Below, piece by piece: positions 44,001 through 54,668 of a DNA stretch of 64,000 nucleotides. Source of the stretch: Pseudozyma flocculosa PF-1 (lineage: Eukaryota > Basidiomycota > Ustilaginomycetes > Ustilaginales > Ustilaginaceae). The number at the start of each line of letters is the position of its first letter. Within the stretch, counting starts at the first letter, position 1. The position numbers were made by a program, and so were the translations under genes. The stretch covers positions 651,626 through 715,625 of the forward strand of contig NW_006920872.1 of the NCBI RefSeq assembly GCF_000417875.1, read 5' to 3'. Below the pieces are notes generated by a model. It was not told the origin of the DNA. It did not search any database and worked only from the letters and a program-made list of their open reading frames with translations.

Positions 44001-44395
44001 GCTCGCCGATCAACCTCAGCGGATCGTCGAGCGCCTCTGGAGTCCGCACAAGCAATGGTAGCGCGCTACACGGTGGTAGGCCGAGCGTCTCGAGCGGACC
44101 GCAGACGCCCACGACGCCGACTTCGTCGAGCGCTGTCAAGCTGCTCGTCCACTGCGGCGAGGACCGCTTTGTCGTCGTCGTCCTCTCTACGATCTCGTTT
44201 GCCAGTCTGCTGGACAAGGTGACGAAGAAGGTGCGCGTCTGCAGCGGGCGCAACTCGCTGACTGAGAATGGCCTTCGCATCCGCTACATCGACGAGGATG
44301 GCGACCAGGTCATGATGAACGACGACGACGATCTGCAAATGGCCTTCGAAAGCGCCAGGGCCACTGGCGCCGAGGTGCAGCTAGTCATCGCCTAA
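41093..44395 (+). CDS. CDC24: CDC24-type Rho guanine nucleotide exchange factor
   Basis: Activates Cdc42 for polarity, budding, hyphal growth and mating projections. Two exons, 41093-41938 and 42065-44395, giving 1058 residues. The 126-base intron is a multiple of three and open in frame, so it is easy to miss; it is called from GTGAGT...ACAG and from the restored DH reading DLEVLQSYARAL. Domains: CH-like region (about 115-245), DH domain (about 262-460: ELLTTERKYVQDL ... ELPAFMIKPVQRICKYPLLLEQLLK), PH domain (about 490-640), a long disordered Ser/Pro-rich linker, and a C-terminal PB1 domain (about 972-1058, with RIRYIDEDGDQVMM). Yeast CDC24 is 854 residues; the difference lies in the linker. 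In mating it links receptor G-beta-gamma to Cdc42. Confidence 0.93.
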   Translation: MAASTALGFRTSRKQSVSSATPAFDPNTLSASTMPVGPSSTAGSADGGIGASFLGPGGATLMSGAPAAANTIANKQAIAGSSLYQACLNLRDRLYCVPDFGESYLDDLISATSITSNGPPSPATASPKPDDTGSDFRARTMSDPVSQLWQCFRLGAPLCALFNALSPEAALPLNPDANRSNANACKAQVMKFIIALKQNLGWDPDEIFTVTQLYQNDTNGFVKVVRTINRLLDVFEERGLLIENKRATEHDDLETPSDDRAKVVRELLTTERKYVQDLEVLQVSGLPCCPDCSPCKLCTLESLTPRPTSYPVPRATWPCCGRAQSYARALAQNDILPPDTLHHLFGNLNKLVDVQRRFLICVEENVRRPADEQHFGHVFKTMEEDFTVYEPFCANYANALELITAEASNLVRLKSLPCAEGCYLDPAYELPAFMIKPVQRICKYPLLLEQLLKKTSKEAPRYGELEEGLQVIRRITDNVNETSRLQENAQLVKELEWRVEDWKGHNIKTFGQLLLSDTFMVAKSDTEREYQVYLFEKILLCCKEVVPNNAKKGGKNASLLKQKGAPALSAKDKRSKTMLQLKGRIFINNVTGAFVNNKMSHVLGTAAGQYALQVWWRGDVDQESFALKCKNDEHLKQWQTAINKLIDEVNLRRQQAAAHYTQTGVSPGSINLAGAGANGRRMTATSSHFPQTPLSEAPPLNPFGNSLSLSRTESQASSYRHDDDGGSDSHSYYESQSGRATPSNGGRLSQPAEQRERQLSLTQESRPRARTEDQDSSLMAHWRSHSPAMPPLLPRGLSYSTGTDHQQLRKASSSRQLRQPGFTGLQPTTSRSSSRAGTVDGGAVEYLDGPSEHVDYRSHGNGPFPARPRGDSVASAMSRTTSDSAAHTRSRSASNPHMYPLPAHLQGPAPPMPKAPPLPNQLADHLKSNHSATALASNGHGNKRFSSSSVSTTDSAHSGQSRPPSSTAASSPINLSGSSSASGVRTSNGSALHGGRPSVSSGPQTPTTPTSSSAVKLLVHCGEDRFVVVVLSTISFASLLDKVTKKVRVCSGRNSLTENGLRIRYIDEDGDQVMMNDDDDLQMAFESARATGAEVQLVIA

Positions 44396-45285
44396 ACAGG
44401 TGCAGTCGGCAAGCCTACGGCCCTCTCCGCCTCGACAGATACCCACCGGGGCTTTTGCAAGTGGCGAGGTTGGGGGTTTCGCTTCCTCATGGAAAGAATC
44501 TCGATGTACCAGACCCTCGGCCGCACCGCCTCGCCAGCTTGCATCGGCTCGACATGGACCCAGACTCGGACGCTGTTCTGAGATCGCGCTCGCAAGACCG
44601 CCGCCACCAACGTCGTCGCTCCCTCCGCGCTTTGCGGACGACCCTCCAGTCAGCTCGCCACATATCCCTCTGCTCCTTGCTGTGCCGGACGGAGCACCGC
44701 ATGCCGGACGTGCTCTCGTGTCGATCCAATGCCTGCTTTGCTCCCAGCCAAGATTCGAACCACGGCTACTCTTGTCCTTCCCTGTCACGCTCTCGCTCCA
44801 TCATGCAAGCACACGCCTCGTCGCAACAAGCAGCAAAGTCAGGCAACGTCTTCTCGATTTCCAGCCGCCTCGACCTCGGCTCGGGCTGTTCGCCCGCCAT
44901 GGAAGCTGGATTGGAGTGCGGCTGTCGGTCACGGCCTTCGGGTGGGAATTTGACCGTCCCATGACTCGATGGAAGCCGACGCGCCGTGCCGTTCGGCCTC
45001 TGCTATCGCCGTCGGCCTTTTTCTCCGCCCGGCGAGTCGGTTTCGGCCTCTTGGCTCACTGTGAGATCGCTTTCATTTATCACCCTCCAAGAGCTCCTTA
45101 GATCCGCGATTTCGATGTATTTGTACATGGAGGTGCCGCAGCCTTTCGACTTCGGTTGAAGGCCCCTGCCTCTCGTCCCCAGTTCAACTGCGATCGACTT
45201 GGCGATCGACGTGCGACGACGAGCATCAGACGCGGCTGCGAGCTGCTGTGCGATGCGGGGAGGGCCGACTGACGTCCTGAGGGTC
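44396..45285. other. Convergent region between CDC24 and the cyclic phosphodiesterase gene
   Basis: 890 bases, 3' ends of two genes. A tRNA T-loop-like word at 44748 does not fold into a tRNA. No gene seen. Confidence 0.45.
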
Positions 45286-46215
45286 CTAAACGTGAAGCGG
45301 GATGCTATGAAGTCGCTTCCACTGATCTGGCGGGCCGTTGCAGTCGTACAGGTCGATAGCGACGAACTCGACGTGAGAGAGGCCGGCAAACGTGATGGCA
45401 TTGTGGCCGTCGCCAGTCTGGTGGCGACTGAATGTGCCTCTTTGTTCCATGGTGTCGATTTGGCGTTTGGCTTCGTGTGCGCCAATGTCGGAGTAGAGGA
45501 GCGAGATGTGCGGGAAGAAGGGCGACTGCGATGTGAGGTCGAATGCGGTGCGCATGTGCGAGTTGAGGCTGAGCAGGTCTGGTTGCTTATGCAGCGCGAT
45601 CAGGATACACTGCGGGACGCGGCAGCGACAGATCCATCGGCGACGGGGAGGCCGTCAGCGCGTTTGTCCAGGCAGCGGCCAACGAAGGGATCGTACTCGC
45701 CTGGAAGTAGATTCCTCGCGTGGTGACGTCCTCGAGCTGGCATTTCAGGGCGCTCCGGTAGCCCGCTTCCCTCCATGCCTCGATGGCCGTCTGGGCCTTG
45801 GAGACGAGGGCCGAGGTATCCAGGGTGGACTGTGCGCCTCGGTCCGAGTGGATGCCGGCCAAAAGGGTGGCATGGCAGTCGAAGCGGGGAGCATCTGGAT
45901 TCGAGGAGCGCAGCTTGTCTATCTCGGCCGCCAGGACCGACCGTGACGCGTCAGAAGGAATCAGCCAGAATGCCAGGCCTGCAAAGGTGCCCATCGGCAG
46001 GGAGCCAGACGTGTAAGGATCAGCTGAGGGGGCAAGGATAGGCACGGGGGGGATGCAACTGAGAACAGCGTGCTAAAAACGGCGGACGGACTTTGAGCCG
46101 TGCTGCGACGCAGCCCCGGACACTCACCCATGCTTGGAATTGGCCACGAGACTGCGGCGGTGAGGGTGACGGTGCTGAGCGCGAGAGAAGCCTCGAGGCG
46201 TGGCGGGTCTGCCAT
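45286..46215 (-). CDS. CPD1: 2',3'-cyclic-nucleotide 3'-phosphodiesterase (CPD1-like, 2H superfamily)
   Basis: Likely opens ADP-ribose 1'',2''-cyclic phosphate or 2',3'-cyclic nucleotides left by tRNA splicing. Exons 46215-46128, 46023-45701 and 45609-45286 give 244 residues. The two H-x-T/S catalytic motifs of the 2H fold are present: CHATLLAG and PHISLLYSD, the latter almost identical to the yeast CPD1 motif. The second intron appears to use a GC donor (CAG/GCGAGT) and a CGCAG acceptor, restoring YFQCILIALHKQP in frame; the nearby GT would break the frame. The N-terminus is uncertain: the first exon (MADPPRLEAS) fits in phase, but homologues start near the internal Met at 45994 (MGTFAGLAFWLIP), which would give 205 residues. 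Divergent from eEF1B-gamma. Confidence 0.82.
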
Positions 46216-46758
46216 GTAGTTGGTTTGGCCAGGGCCACCACCGTCGTCTGCATGGTCCGAGCGTGGATTTGTGGAGGCGTGACCAGAAGCTCGCGGGGTC
46301 GGAGCCGAAGACGGGCCCGCCCAGCCCGCGCCCCCTCTAGAAGAAGCGCGCACGGCGCATCGTCGAAGGCTCAGGAAGATTGGGGCAACGAAGGGGGAAA
46401 AGAGAGAGAAAAAAAATTCTCTCAGGTCAGGTCAATCAAGGGCCGCACCGCCTGGGCAGCAGGTGCAAGCAAGGGCAAGCCTGCCAGCCGGTCGGTGCGT
46501 TCGCCGCGCCACACGGGCGAGGGGGCGGTTGGCCGGCCAGCCAGCCATCAAGGAGGAGGATGGAGCCCAAGTCACCGCAGGCGATCGAGAGGAAGGGCCA
46601 CGGGGAGCGGTCAAGGCTGGCGACGGCCCAGGCAAGAGAGAGCACAAAAAAGCACGGCATCGCCTGCCACCATTCCTTCACCCTTCCACCACCAATCCAA
46701 TCCCCCCTGCTAGACCTTCCTCGGTCACCACTTTCCATTTCCCTCGCCACGATCCAAC
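46216..46758. promoter_or_regulatory. Divergent promoter between CPD1 and eEF1B-gamma
   Basis: 540 bases ending in a CT-rich leader typical of a highly expressed gene. Contains GCCAGCC words near 46536. No gene seen. Confidence 0.45.
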
Positions 46759-48531
46759 ATGGCTCCCATCGGTTCGCTCTACGGCTACCCCGGCCACGGC
46801 AAGATTGTCCGCGCCCTTGCCGCCGCCAAGTACAACGGTGTCGAGCTGGACCTCGTCCAGACTGTCCCCTCGAACGGCGACACCCAGAAGCCCGAGTACC
46901 TTGCCGACTTCCCCTACGGCAAGATCCCGGCTTTCAAGGGCACTGACGGCTTCAAGCTCACCGAGAGCCGCGCCATCGCCCGCTACAGTGAGTCCCTGCC
47001 GCTCTCGTCCGGCCCTGATTTCCGTTCCCGCCCCCGCCCGCCTTTACGATCCCGAGAGACTCGCCGGTCGAGGATTGCTTGCCCGTAGGCTCGCAAGGCA
47101 GGTGCAGGCGTGCAGGCGTCCTGCCCAATGTCCACATCGCTTGTGTCCGGGGCGCTTCGCTCGGCCAGCCCTCCTCTGCCGCCAGCCGGGCGAGATCAGC
47201 ATGATGAGATTTTCATTTTACAGTTATCCCTGTCTTAAAGAACACATGTCGAGGATACCACACATGCAGAATGCTCTGACATGATCCGCAGTCCTAGCCG
47301 TCGACTCCCTCGGCGGAGATCCGGCGGTCATCTGCAGGCGCACGGTGGAGTTGGAACGGGAGGGACAAAGGGGCGGAAGGCGCGCTACCTGGCTCAGGCC
47401 GAGCATCCCATCCCTCTCTCCCGCCAGCACGAGCTCACCTTGCCACGGCGCCTCCCCTTTCCGCTCTGCTTCCACCACCTTTCGCACTTGACGCCATCGC
47501 GCCTATCCTCAGTCGCCGGTCTCTCGGACAACAGCAAGCTTCTCGGCACCGACGCCAAGTCGGCCGCCGAGGTCGAGCAGTGGATCGACTTTGCCGACGA
47601 GGAGATCTGGAACAACTTCGTCACCATCCTCCTCCTCACCAAGAACATCCTGCCCTACAACAAGGCGGCCGAGACCAAGGCCTGGGACTCGCTCCACCGC
47701 GCCTCCAAGTTCCTCGAGGCCTCGCTCAAGAAGAAGACTTTCCTCGTCGGCCACCGTGTCACCCTCGCCGACCTGACGGTCGCGAGCAACCTCCAGTCGC
47801 TCTACGGCATGATCGCCGGCCAGGAGTTCCGCTCGCAGTACCCCAACACGGCACGATACTACCAGACCATTGCCGGTCAGCCCACCGTCCTGGACCTCTT
47901 CAAGATGGAGCAGCGCTCCGAGAACGCCAAGTTTGTCGCGCCCAAGAAGGAGGAGAAGCCCAAGGCGGCGCCTGCGCCCAAGAAGGAGGCCGCCAAACCC
48001 AAGGCTAAGGAGGTCGACGACGAGGACGACGAGCCCAAGGCGGCCCCGCCGCCCAAGAACCCGCTCGACAGCCTGCCCAAGTCGTCGTTCATCCTTGACG
48101 AGTGGAAGCGCACCTACTCGAACGAGGACACCCGCCCCAAGGCGCTCCCCTGGTTCTTTGAGAACTTTGACTACGACGGCTACTCGGTCGTCAAGCTCGA
48201 CTACAAGTACAACGACGAGCTTACTCTGCTCTTCATGTCGTCCAACCTCATCACGGGCCTCCACACCCGCCTCGAGGCCAACCGCAAGTACATCATGGGC
48301 ACCATGGGCGTGTTCGGCGAGAACAACAACAACGCCATCTCCGGTGTCTACGTCGTCCGCGGCCAGAACCCCGCCGAGGTCCTCTCGTGCGCCCCCGACA
48401 TCGAGAGCTACAGCATCACCCCGCTTGACCTCAAGAAGGACGAGGACAAGAAGCTCTTCGAGGACTACATGGCCTGGGAGGCTGTCACGCCCGACGGCAA
48501 GCAGTGGGCCGACGGAAAGATCATGAAGTAG
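46759..48531 (+). CDS. Translation elongation factor eEF1B gamma subunit
   Basis: Structural subunit of the eEF1B exchange complex that recharges eEF1A; TEF3/TEF4 (CAM1) family. Two exons, 46759-46987 and 47513-48531, 415 residues. An N-terminal glutathione-S-transferase-like domain (1-220, beginning MAPIGSLYGYPGHGKIVRAL), a Lys/Pro/Ala/acidic linker (about 225-255) and the EF1G C-terminal domain (about 256-415, with LPKSSFILDEWKRTYSNEDTR and LPWFFENFDYDGYSVVKLDYKYN). The 525-base intron is one of the longest here and hosts a box C/D snoRNA, as the TEF4 intron does in budding yeast. The track read just before exon 2 is intron, not coding. Confidence 0.96.
47194..47286 (+). ncRNA. snR38: Intronic box C/D snoRNA, probable snR38 homologue
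   Basis: Inside the eEF1B-gamma intron. Box C ATGATGA at 47201-47207 and box D CTGA at 47276-47279 are closed by a perfect terminal stem, GATCA (47194-47198) with TGATC (47282-47286). Between them, CAGTTATCCCTGT (47221-47233) is followed by a D'-like CTTA (47234-47237) and a C'-like ATGTCGA (47246-47252). The 13-base element is exactly complementary to ACAGGGATAACTG of 25S rRNA, near the peptidyl transferase centre. The fifth base upstream of D' pairs with the middle G of GGG. In Saccharomyces, snR38 is encoded in the TEF4 (eEF1B-gamma) intron and guides 2'-O-methylation at G2815, so host gene and guide agree. The rRNA sequence is recalled from memory. Confidence 0.8.
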
Positions 48532-48848
48532 ATCGACTTCTCAGCCCATTCCGCGCATATTCCCCGCCTCTCCCCGTCTCTGGTCGCGTCGTCCTGCCCT
48601 CATCCCGCCTCGTTCCGCCCGCCGTAGTGCCATGACTCCCGGTGGCAATCTCACGACCTTTGACGATGATGACGAAAATTCGACGACTGTGTCGAGCCTG
48701 TGGCCTCGTGGTCTGGTGTGCAGCGTGACTGGGTGCATTGCTACAGGGCCGATCCGCTCCGCAAGCTGGCCAGTGGGCGCGAGTAGCTGTCCAGCGTCGA
48801 CCGTCCTTGACCAGCCTCGGACAGCCGGCCAGCCGGTAGCCCGGCGGC
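48532..48848. other. Convergent region between eEF1B-gamma and the P4-ATPase
   Basis: 317 bases holding two 3' ends; nothing else seen. Confidence 0.45.
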
Positions 48849-51800
48849 CTACGTCATGGCGAGCTTGCTGTAGCTGGGCGGCGCCAACCTCTGCCTCACC
48901 ACCTTGTAGGCGTACAGCGGCAGGCTCGAGACTGCGACAATGACAGCCGTCTTCCAAAAGAAGCGGTGGGTGAGGACGAAGTTGAGGTCTGCGGACCCCA
49001 GGGCCACCGCCGGGGGTTCGCAGGGGTCGAGGATGGGTGCGGCAGGTTGGCATCGTGGGCGACGCAAGTCTCAGACTCTGGGACGGGCAACTCACCGAAA
49101 AACTCTGGAAGGAAGATGATGCTGATGCAGTAGAAGAAGAGGGTGACGACCTCCGAGAGGATCATGTAGACGTGCCTGTCGATGCGGCAAGTGCGAAGCC
49201 CGTCGAACGAAGCGGACGAGGAGATCCGGGATCTGAGTCGCCTGCCATCGAGGCCGATCACGAGGAGAGTGAGGCGAAGCACAGCAGAGCAGGGACTCAC
49301 CAAGTGGTAATCTCGAGTGCGACCATGATGAGCTCGTTGATGACGAGGGCGGTGAACGAGATGCTGACAATGTTGAGAAACTCGTTCTCGAACAGCATCA
49401 GGCTGAGAATCATGATGGCGCCGCCCTGGTAGACGCTGATCATTAGCCAGGTGGTGAACGTCTTGGCGCTGAGGCTCCGGCCCTTGGTGAGGTCCTTGTA
49501 AAGCTCCGGGTAGAGGAGCGCCAGGTCCTCGCTCACGTCACGGTCGAGGACCAGCGAAAAGACGGGAGCCATCGTATACACCGTGGCGTAGCCGACCATC
49601 AGCCAGCCCTGGTAGAGGGCGATGGGGGCAAAGTAGAAGATCGACGAAAACACGGCCTGGATGATCGAGATGATGAGGCCGCGGTGGATGACGAACTGAG
49701 CCAGCTTTGCGCTGCGCTTGTACGAGTTGCGACCGTGCCACACGAGCAGCTTGGTGAGGTAGCTGAATTGGTTGATCGAGAAGTCGGCCGCTAGCGAGGC
49801 CTGCTTGCCCTCCTTGCCGACGATGCCAAGCCCGACGTCGGCGGCCTGGATCATGGAGACGTCGTTGCCGCCATCGCCGATGCAGCAGACCCGCTTCTTG
49901 GTGTGCCACCGGATCAGCCTCGCTACGTCGGCCTTTTGCGTCGGCGAGCAGCGGCAGGCTACCACGGCAGACAGCTGCGTCGCGAGGTCGATGAAGTCGT
50001 CCTTGAAATGGTCGAGGCAAAGTTGCAGCGACTCGCCGTCGATCACCAGGCAGCAGTCCAGCTTCGACCGGAGGAAGTCGAGCATCGCGCGCGCAGCGTC
50101 GGGCCTCTTGAGCCTGGCCACCTGGTGGACGTATTGGTTACGTGCGACGAGCTTGCTCGAGATGGCAATGCACGTGGCCGTCTCGATCTTGTCACCCGTC
50201 AGCATCCAGACTTTTATGCCGGCGTTGCGCAGCAACTCGAGCGTCATCTTGACGTCGTCCTGCAGCTTGTCCTCGACGCCGGTGAGGCCGAGCAGCTCCA
50301 GGTTGTTCTCCAGATGCTGGCCGACGACGTGAGCCATGGCTTCGCCGCGCTCCTCGACCTGGAGGCGGGCCGACTTATAGGCGCGCTCGAAGGCAGCGTA
50401 CGAGTCCGGTGTCAGGCGCCTCCGGCCGACCACGAGTGTCCGCAGGCCCTCGCGAGCCATGTTGCCGCACTCCTCGTCGAGCCAATCGTTCTGCGCGACA
50501 ATCCTGGCCATGACCACATCCGCCCCCTTTTGGAAAAACGTGAGCTCGCCGGTGCCGAGTTCGCGGACGACGATGCCCATGCGCTTGCTCTCCGACGTGA
50601 AGGGGAAGATCTCGAGGATCTCGTAGGAGAAGACGGCGCCATCGGCAGCCTTGAGGCTCAACGTCTTGCGATCGCGCGCGACGAGCGTGAGACCCACCGA
50701 CTCGGTCCACCTCACGATGGCGACCTCATCCGGGCTGCTCGCCTGGTACGTGATGGAGCCGTCCTCCTCAGTGACGGGCGTGACGTTGTGGCAGAGTGCT
50801 AGCGCCAGGACGACGTCCTTGACCCGCGAGCTCATGTCTCGTCGACCACGACCGGCCAGCATCGCTCCAGCGGGAGTCAGGCCGCCAGCGGTCGGAGCTT
50901 TTGACTTTGCCGGCGTATTCGGCCCGGACTGGGCCGTCTGCGACTGTCCAAGGGCGGTGGCAAGCTGACTGGCGACCTCGTCCATGCTGTCCCAGCCGTA
51001 GCTCATCGTCCCCATGTGCAGCTTCCGCATCTCCATCTCGTTCTGCGTCAGCGTTCCCGTCTTGTCGCTGAGAAGGTACTCGATCCGTCCGAGCTCCTCG
51101 GGCAGAGTGCTGGTGCGGACAATGGTGCCCGGGATCTCTTCGTCGTTCATGATCTGGCGTGCGTAGACTGTCTTGCCCATGTCGAGGTTGACGCGCAAGC
51201 TGATCGGAATGATTGAGCTGAATAGGATAAGGAAGCGGAAGATGTAGACCCACCACTCGCCCCGAAACCCGTTGAGAGCGACGAGGGCGACTGATAGGGC
51301 GAAAGTGACGCCGCACAGGATCTTGGAAAGGCGGTTGATCTCCAGATCCAAGAGGCCGACCTTGGTGCCGGGGTAGCTGGTATTCATCACGGCCCGTGTC
51401 TCGCGGCCCGTATAGACGACGACTCCGACGGCTGTACCGGCAGCAAGGACCGTGTTGGCCCAGAGAAGGTTGTCGGCCGACAGAGGGGCCATCTGCGCTT
51501 GCTGGCTCATGGCAATCGCCGACTCGGTCTGGCCTGTAGCGCTGAGTCGGGAGCCGGGCTGATCCTCATCCAGGAGGTTGCCAACCGCCGGCAACGATGG
51601 GGGTCCATGTGTGATGCCCGAGCAATCGTCTTCTGGCGGAGGCTGCAAGGTGAAGTTGCCCAGGAACGTGTGGATATCTTTGATCGGCGGCCCTGCGAAG
51701 ACAGATGCGCGGTCCTTCAGCATCGCTAGCTCATCAACGGGCAGTCGCTGGGTCAGGTCGACCGCAACTCGCAGCTTCCAATCCGTCTCTCCGTCGAGCT

Positions 51801-53133
51801 GATCAGTGCGGATAAAGCAGGTGCCGCCGGACCCTTCTCCTGGTTGAGCTGCAGTGGCGTCCGCGTCGCGGGCTCGACTTTCGACCTCTGCGGCGTCGAG
51901 GCCGCCTTCGAGGCTGGGCTGCCGTCTCGCCTTCGCCGAATCGAAGGCATCGTCGTCTTCGTCCTCACCGAGCACGAAGGATGACGCACCGCCCATCGCA
52001 CTGGCGCTCGTCCTATCGCCGTCGGTAGCCTGGTCACCTGCGGTCGTGTGTAGAAGCACCATATCGGCAGGCACGCGCTGGTTCTTCTCGAGCACGACGA
52101 GGTCGCCGACTCGGATCTTGCTGCTTGGAGCGGTAACAATCCTGGAGCGGCCGAGCGTGGTGCCTAGCGCGAACGGACGCCGTCGATCCGGCTTGCGGGC
52201 CATGTTGGCCTGCGCCACTGCGAGGCTGGAATCCGCTGGGACCAACAACTTGTAGGGGGCGCTGTTGCTCTCGACGTCCCTCTTGTAGCGTGCCCAGTCG
52301 TCGATTGCCTCTTTGCCGACGGTGACGCAGAGGACGAAGGCGAGCGGCGCGACATAGGTAGCGATGAAGCCGATCTTGAGTGCGGGTATGAACTGGCTCA
52401 GAGCGACCAGGAGGAAGTAGAGGTTGAAGAAGAACTTGAACTGCTCGTAGAGCACCCTTGGCAGAAAGGATAGGATGTTGTACTTCTGGTTGCGGACCAC
52501 GTTGGGCGGGAACTTGGATTTGGAGCGTTCAGTCTCAGCAAAGGTGAAGCTGCGATTCTGCTGTGCGGCGCCATTCCCGTTGGTCGACGAGAAAAGGCTG
52601 AGGCCGAAGCTGCCCCGAGCGCCGCCAGACGGCGTGGCGCCGTTGCGCTTGCCCTTGAACGGGCTCGTTGGACTGGCGCTACCGGTGCCGTACTGCGTTT
52701 GTTGGCCGTCGTCGTAGGAGCCCGGGGCGCGCGAGGGGCCATAGGGTTCGTCGCTGTAGGCGCCCGATTTGTTGGCGCCGCCGCGATCTGGGTCGTCGCG
52801 CTCGTCTAGCAGGCCGCGTTGCTCTTCGTCATCTGCGACGCCCACGGGAGAGAAGCGACCGAAGCGTGTCCTGCCGGGGCGGGAGCGGAAGCCAGTGGTG
52901 CCCAGATCCGAGTTGAAGGAAGGCACTGGGGAGTTGCGGCCGGACATGTCTGCGTGCGAGGAATGCGATAAGGGCTGCAGCGGATAGCTGTTGGACGGCG
53001 GGGGTGATGCGATGCCGCCGCTGCGACGAAGCGAGCTGGGCTCGTTGTGCGGTTCGACTCCTAGGGAGCGATAAGGTCGCAGGGATGGCGATCGAGATTG
53101 CGAGTAGCGCGCTGTCTCAGAAGCAGAAGGCAT
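48849..53133 (-). CDS. NEO1: P4-type phospholipid flippase, NEO1/ATP9 class
   Basis: ATP-driven aminophospholipid flippase of Golgi and endosomes. Three exons (53133-49301, 49175-49096, 48988-48849) give 1350 residues. Class-specific evidence: [16 protein letters not shown], where DRS2/DNF types have SNLDGETNLK, plus [11 protein letters not shown] with the phosphorylated Asp near residue 690, [18 protein letters not shown], and [31 protein letters not shown] leading into TM1. The two small C-terminal exons complete the last membrane helices (ending SKLAMT); without them the frame stops at a donor-site TGA. The first about 210 residues are a Ser/Pro/Gly-rich disordered extension. Unlike DRS2-type flippases, NEO1 needs no CDC50 partner in yeast. 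Divergent from NDUFA6. Confidence 0.94.
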
Positions 53134-53560
53134 TCAGACGTTCTTTGTCCGGAAACGATGGCGAGCAGATGAGAGACGTGAGGACGGGGCGTGCATTCGT
53201 GCGTGGTGAGCGCTGGTGATGTGCGGACTGTGTCAGGTCGGAGAGGGTGCGCAGCGCTGCGAGCGACGGCTCAAAAGACGGGCATTTCGAGGCGAGCAAG
53301 GACAAGGGTGCGAGTTGTTGTCCGAAGGGGGCAAGGAAGAGTGATTTGGATGGTGGTGAGTCGGGATCAAGAGGCAATCAATATCAGGCCCATCCGGCAC
53401 GACGTTTGGGGTGGACGCCATCCTCGTCCCTCCACACGGGCCACGCTAGCGGTGGGCCACAGGTCGCGCTGCCTGCACCCTACCTCTGTCTCTGTCTGTC
53501 TCTCTTTCTCGCCCGGGTCAGGCAGGTCAGGCGGGTCACCTGGAAGCTTGATCGCCGGCG

Positions 53561-53612
<52 letters not shown>

Positions 53613-53906
53613 CGACCAGACAACCGAAGACTCAACTACTCGCGGCCCCTTTGGCCTTGGGCTGGCGGCTAACTACCCACGCCGGCTATCGCATCCCACC
53701 ACCTCCGCCTCTCCACCTCTGCCAACCCCTCGCTTCCCCTCCGCCACCCCCGCGCCACCACATCAGGCCACAAAAACATCAACAGCAACGTGAGTGCTTC
53801 GGACCGACACGCCTGGTTCAAGCCTGCTTGCTTGCCTCAGACCCTCACGCTCGCCTGGCCCTGCCTCGCCTGTCACTACCCGGCTCGCTCCTCGAACCGC
53901 AACAGC
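53134..53906. promoter_or_regulatory. Divergent promoter between the flippase and NDUFA6 genes
   Basis: 770 bases with the AGCC array at 53571-53612 and CT-rich sequence after 53690. A GTGAGT at 53789 may mark a 5'-UTR intron of the NDUFA6 transcript. Confidence 0.45.
53571..53612. repeat. (AGCC)n microsatellite, about 10.5 units
   Basis: Perfect tetranucleotide array of 42 bases in the divergent promoter upstream of NDUFA6. Confidence 0.95.
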
Positions 53907-54668
53907 ATGACGACCATCCCGGCAAGGCTGGCCAGGACCACCCAGATCTCCCGCAACCTCGACGAGGCAAGGAAGAGGTCCGTCGCCCTCTACCGCGCTT
54001 ACTATCGAGGCGTGAGTCCCCTAAGACGTGCAACCGTCCGACGCCTGCACCTCCAAGGCCAATCCAAACCTTCCCTCTGACTTCTCCTCACCCCACTGCC
54101 TCCGCTCCTGGTCACCTCGACGCACCGACACCGCCCTTCCCCAGGCCCCCGAGATGTGCGCGCTCTACGCGCTAGACGTGCCTCCCTCGGTCATCAGGGC
54201 AAAGGTCCGGACTCTATTTGAAAAGAACCGCCACATCAAGGACGTCGCCGTTCTCGACGTCATGCTCCTCAAGGCGCAACAGGATTACCAGGAGACCATG
54301 AACGCATGGAAGCAGGTCCCGCACATCATGAAGTGGTTTGCGGAGGAAGAGGTGGGTGGATCCCAGGAACGTGGACCCGCCATCGTGGTCCTGTCGGTCC
54401 GAGATGCTGGGCCTCAGCAGCACCGGCAGGAGCACTCGTAAGGCAAGTGGTGATGATTTGCTCTTTCTGACCCAACCTCTTCTTTCGCCCCAACGGATGG
54501 CAACGCAATCCCCCTCCCCCTCTCTCTTTCTCGTTCTTTCCCCCTCTCTGGCTCTCCCCCCTCCCCCTCTTCTCGATGCAGTCCGTCGCGCGACCGGAAG
54601 GCTTCTTGGAGAAGTTCTACTCGGGCCGAGACGAAGGGCGGGGTCCCACAGGCCAGGGACTCAACTGA
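53907..54668 (+). CDS. NADH:ubiquinone oxidoreductase LYR-motif subunit NDUFA6 (B14)
   Basis: Accessory subunit of mitochondrial complex I, LYR family, which holds the acyl carrier protein on the peripheral arm. Three exons (53907-54011, 54145-54351, 54582-54668) give 132 residues. The LYR motif is VALYRAYYRG (Leu28-Tyr29-Arg30), followed by the family blocks APEMCALYALDVPPSVIRAKVR, LFEKNRHIKDVAVLDVMLLKAQQDYQETMN and WKQVPHIMKWF. The C-terminus FLEKFYSGRDEG is also typical. Presence shows that this fungus has respiratory complex I, unlike fission or budding yeast. Confidence 0.93.

Noticed and set aside
44740..44775. tRNA-like T-loop word (GGTTCGAAT on the minus strand)
   Set aside because: Flanking bases do not form a T-stem, and no anticodon or acceptor arms fit.
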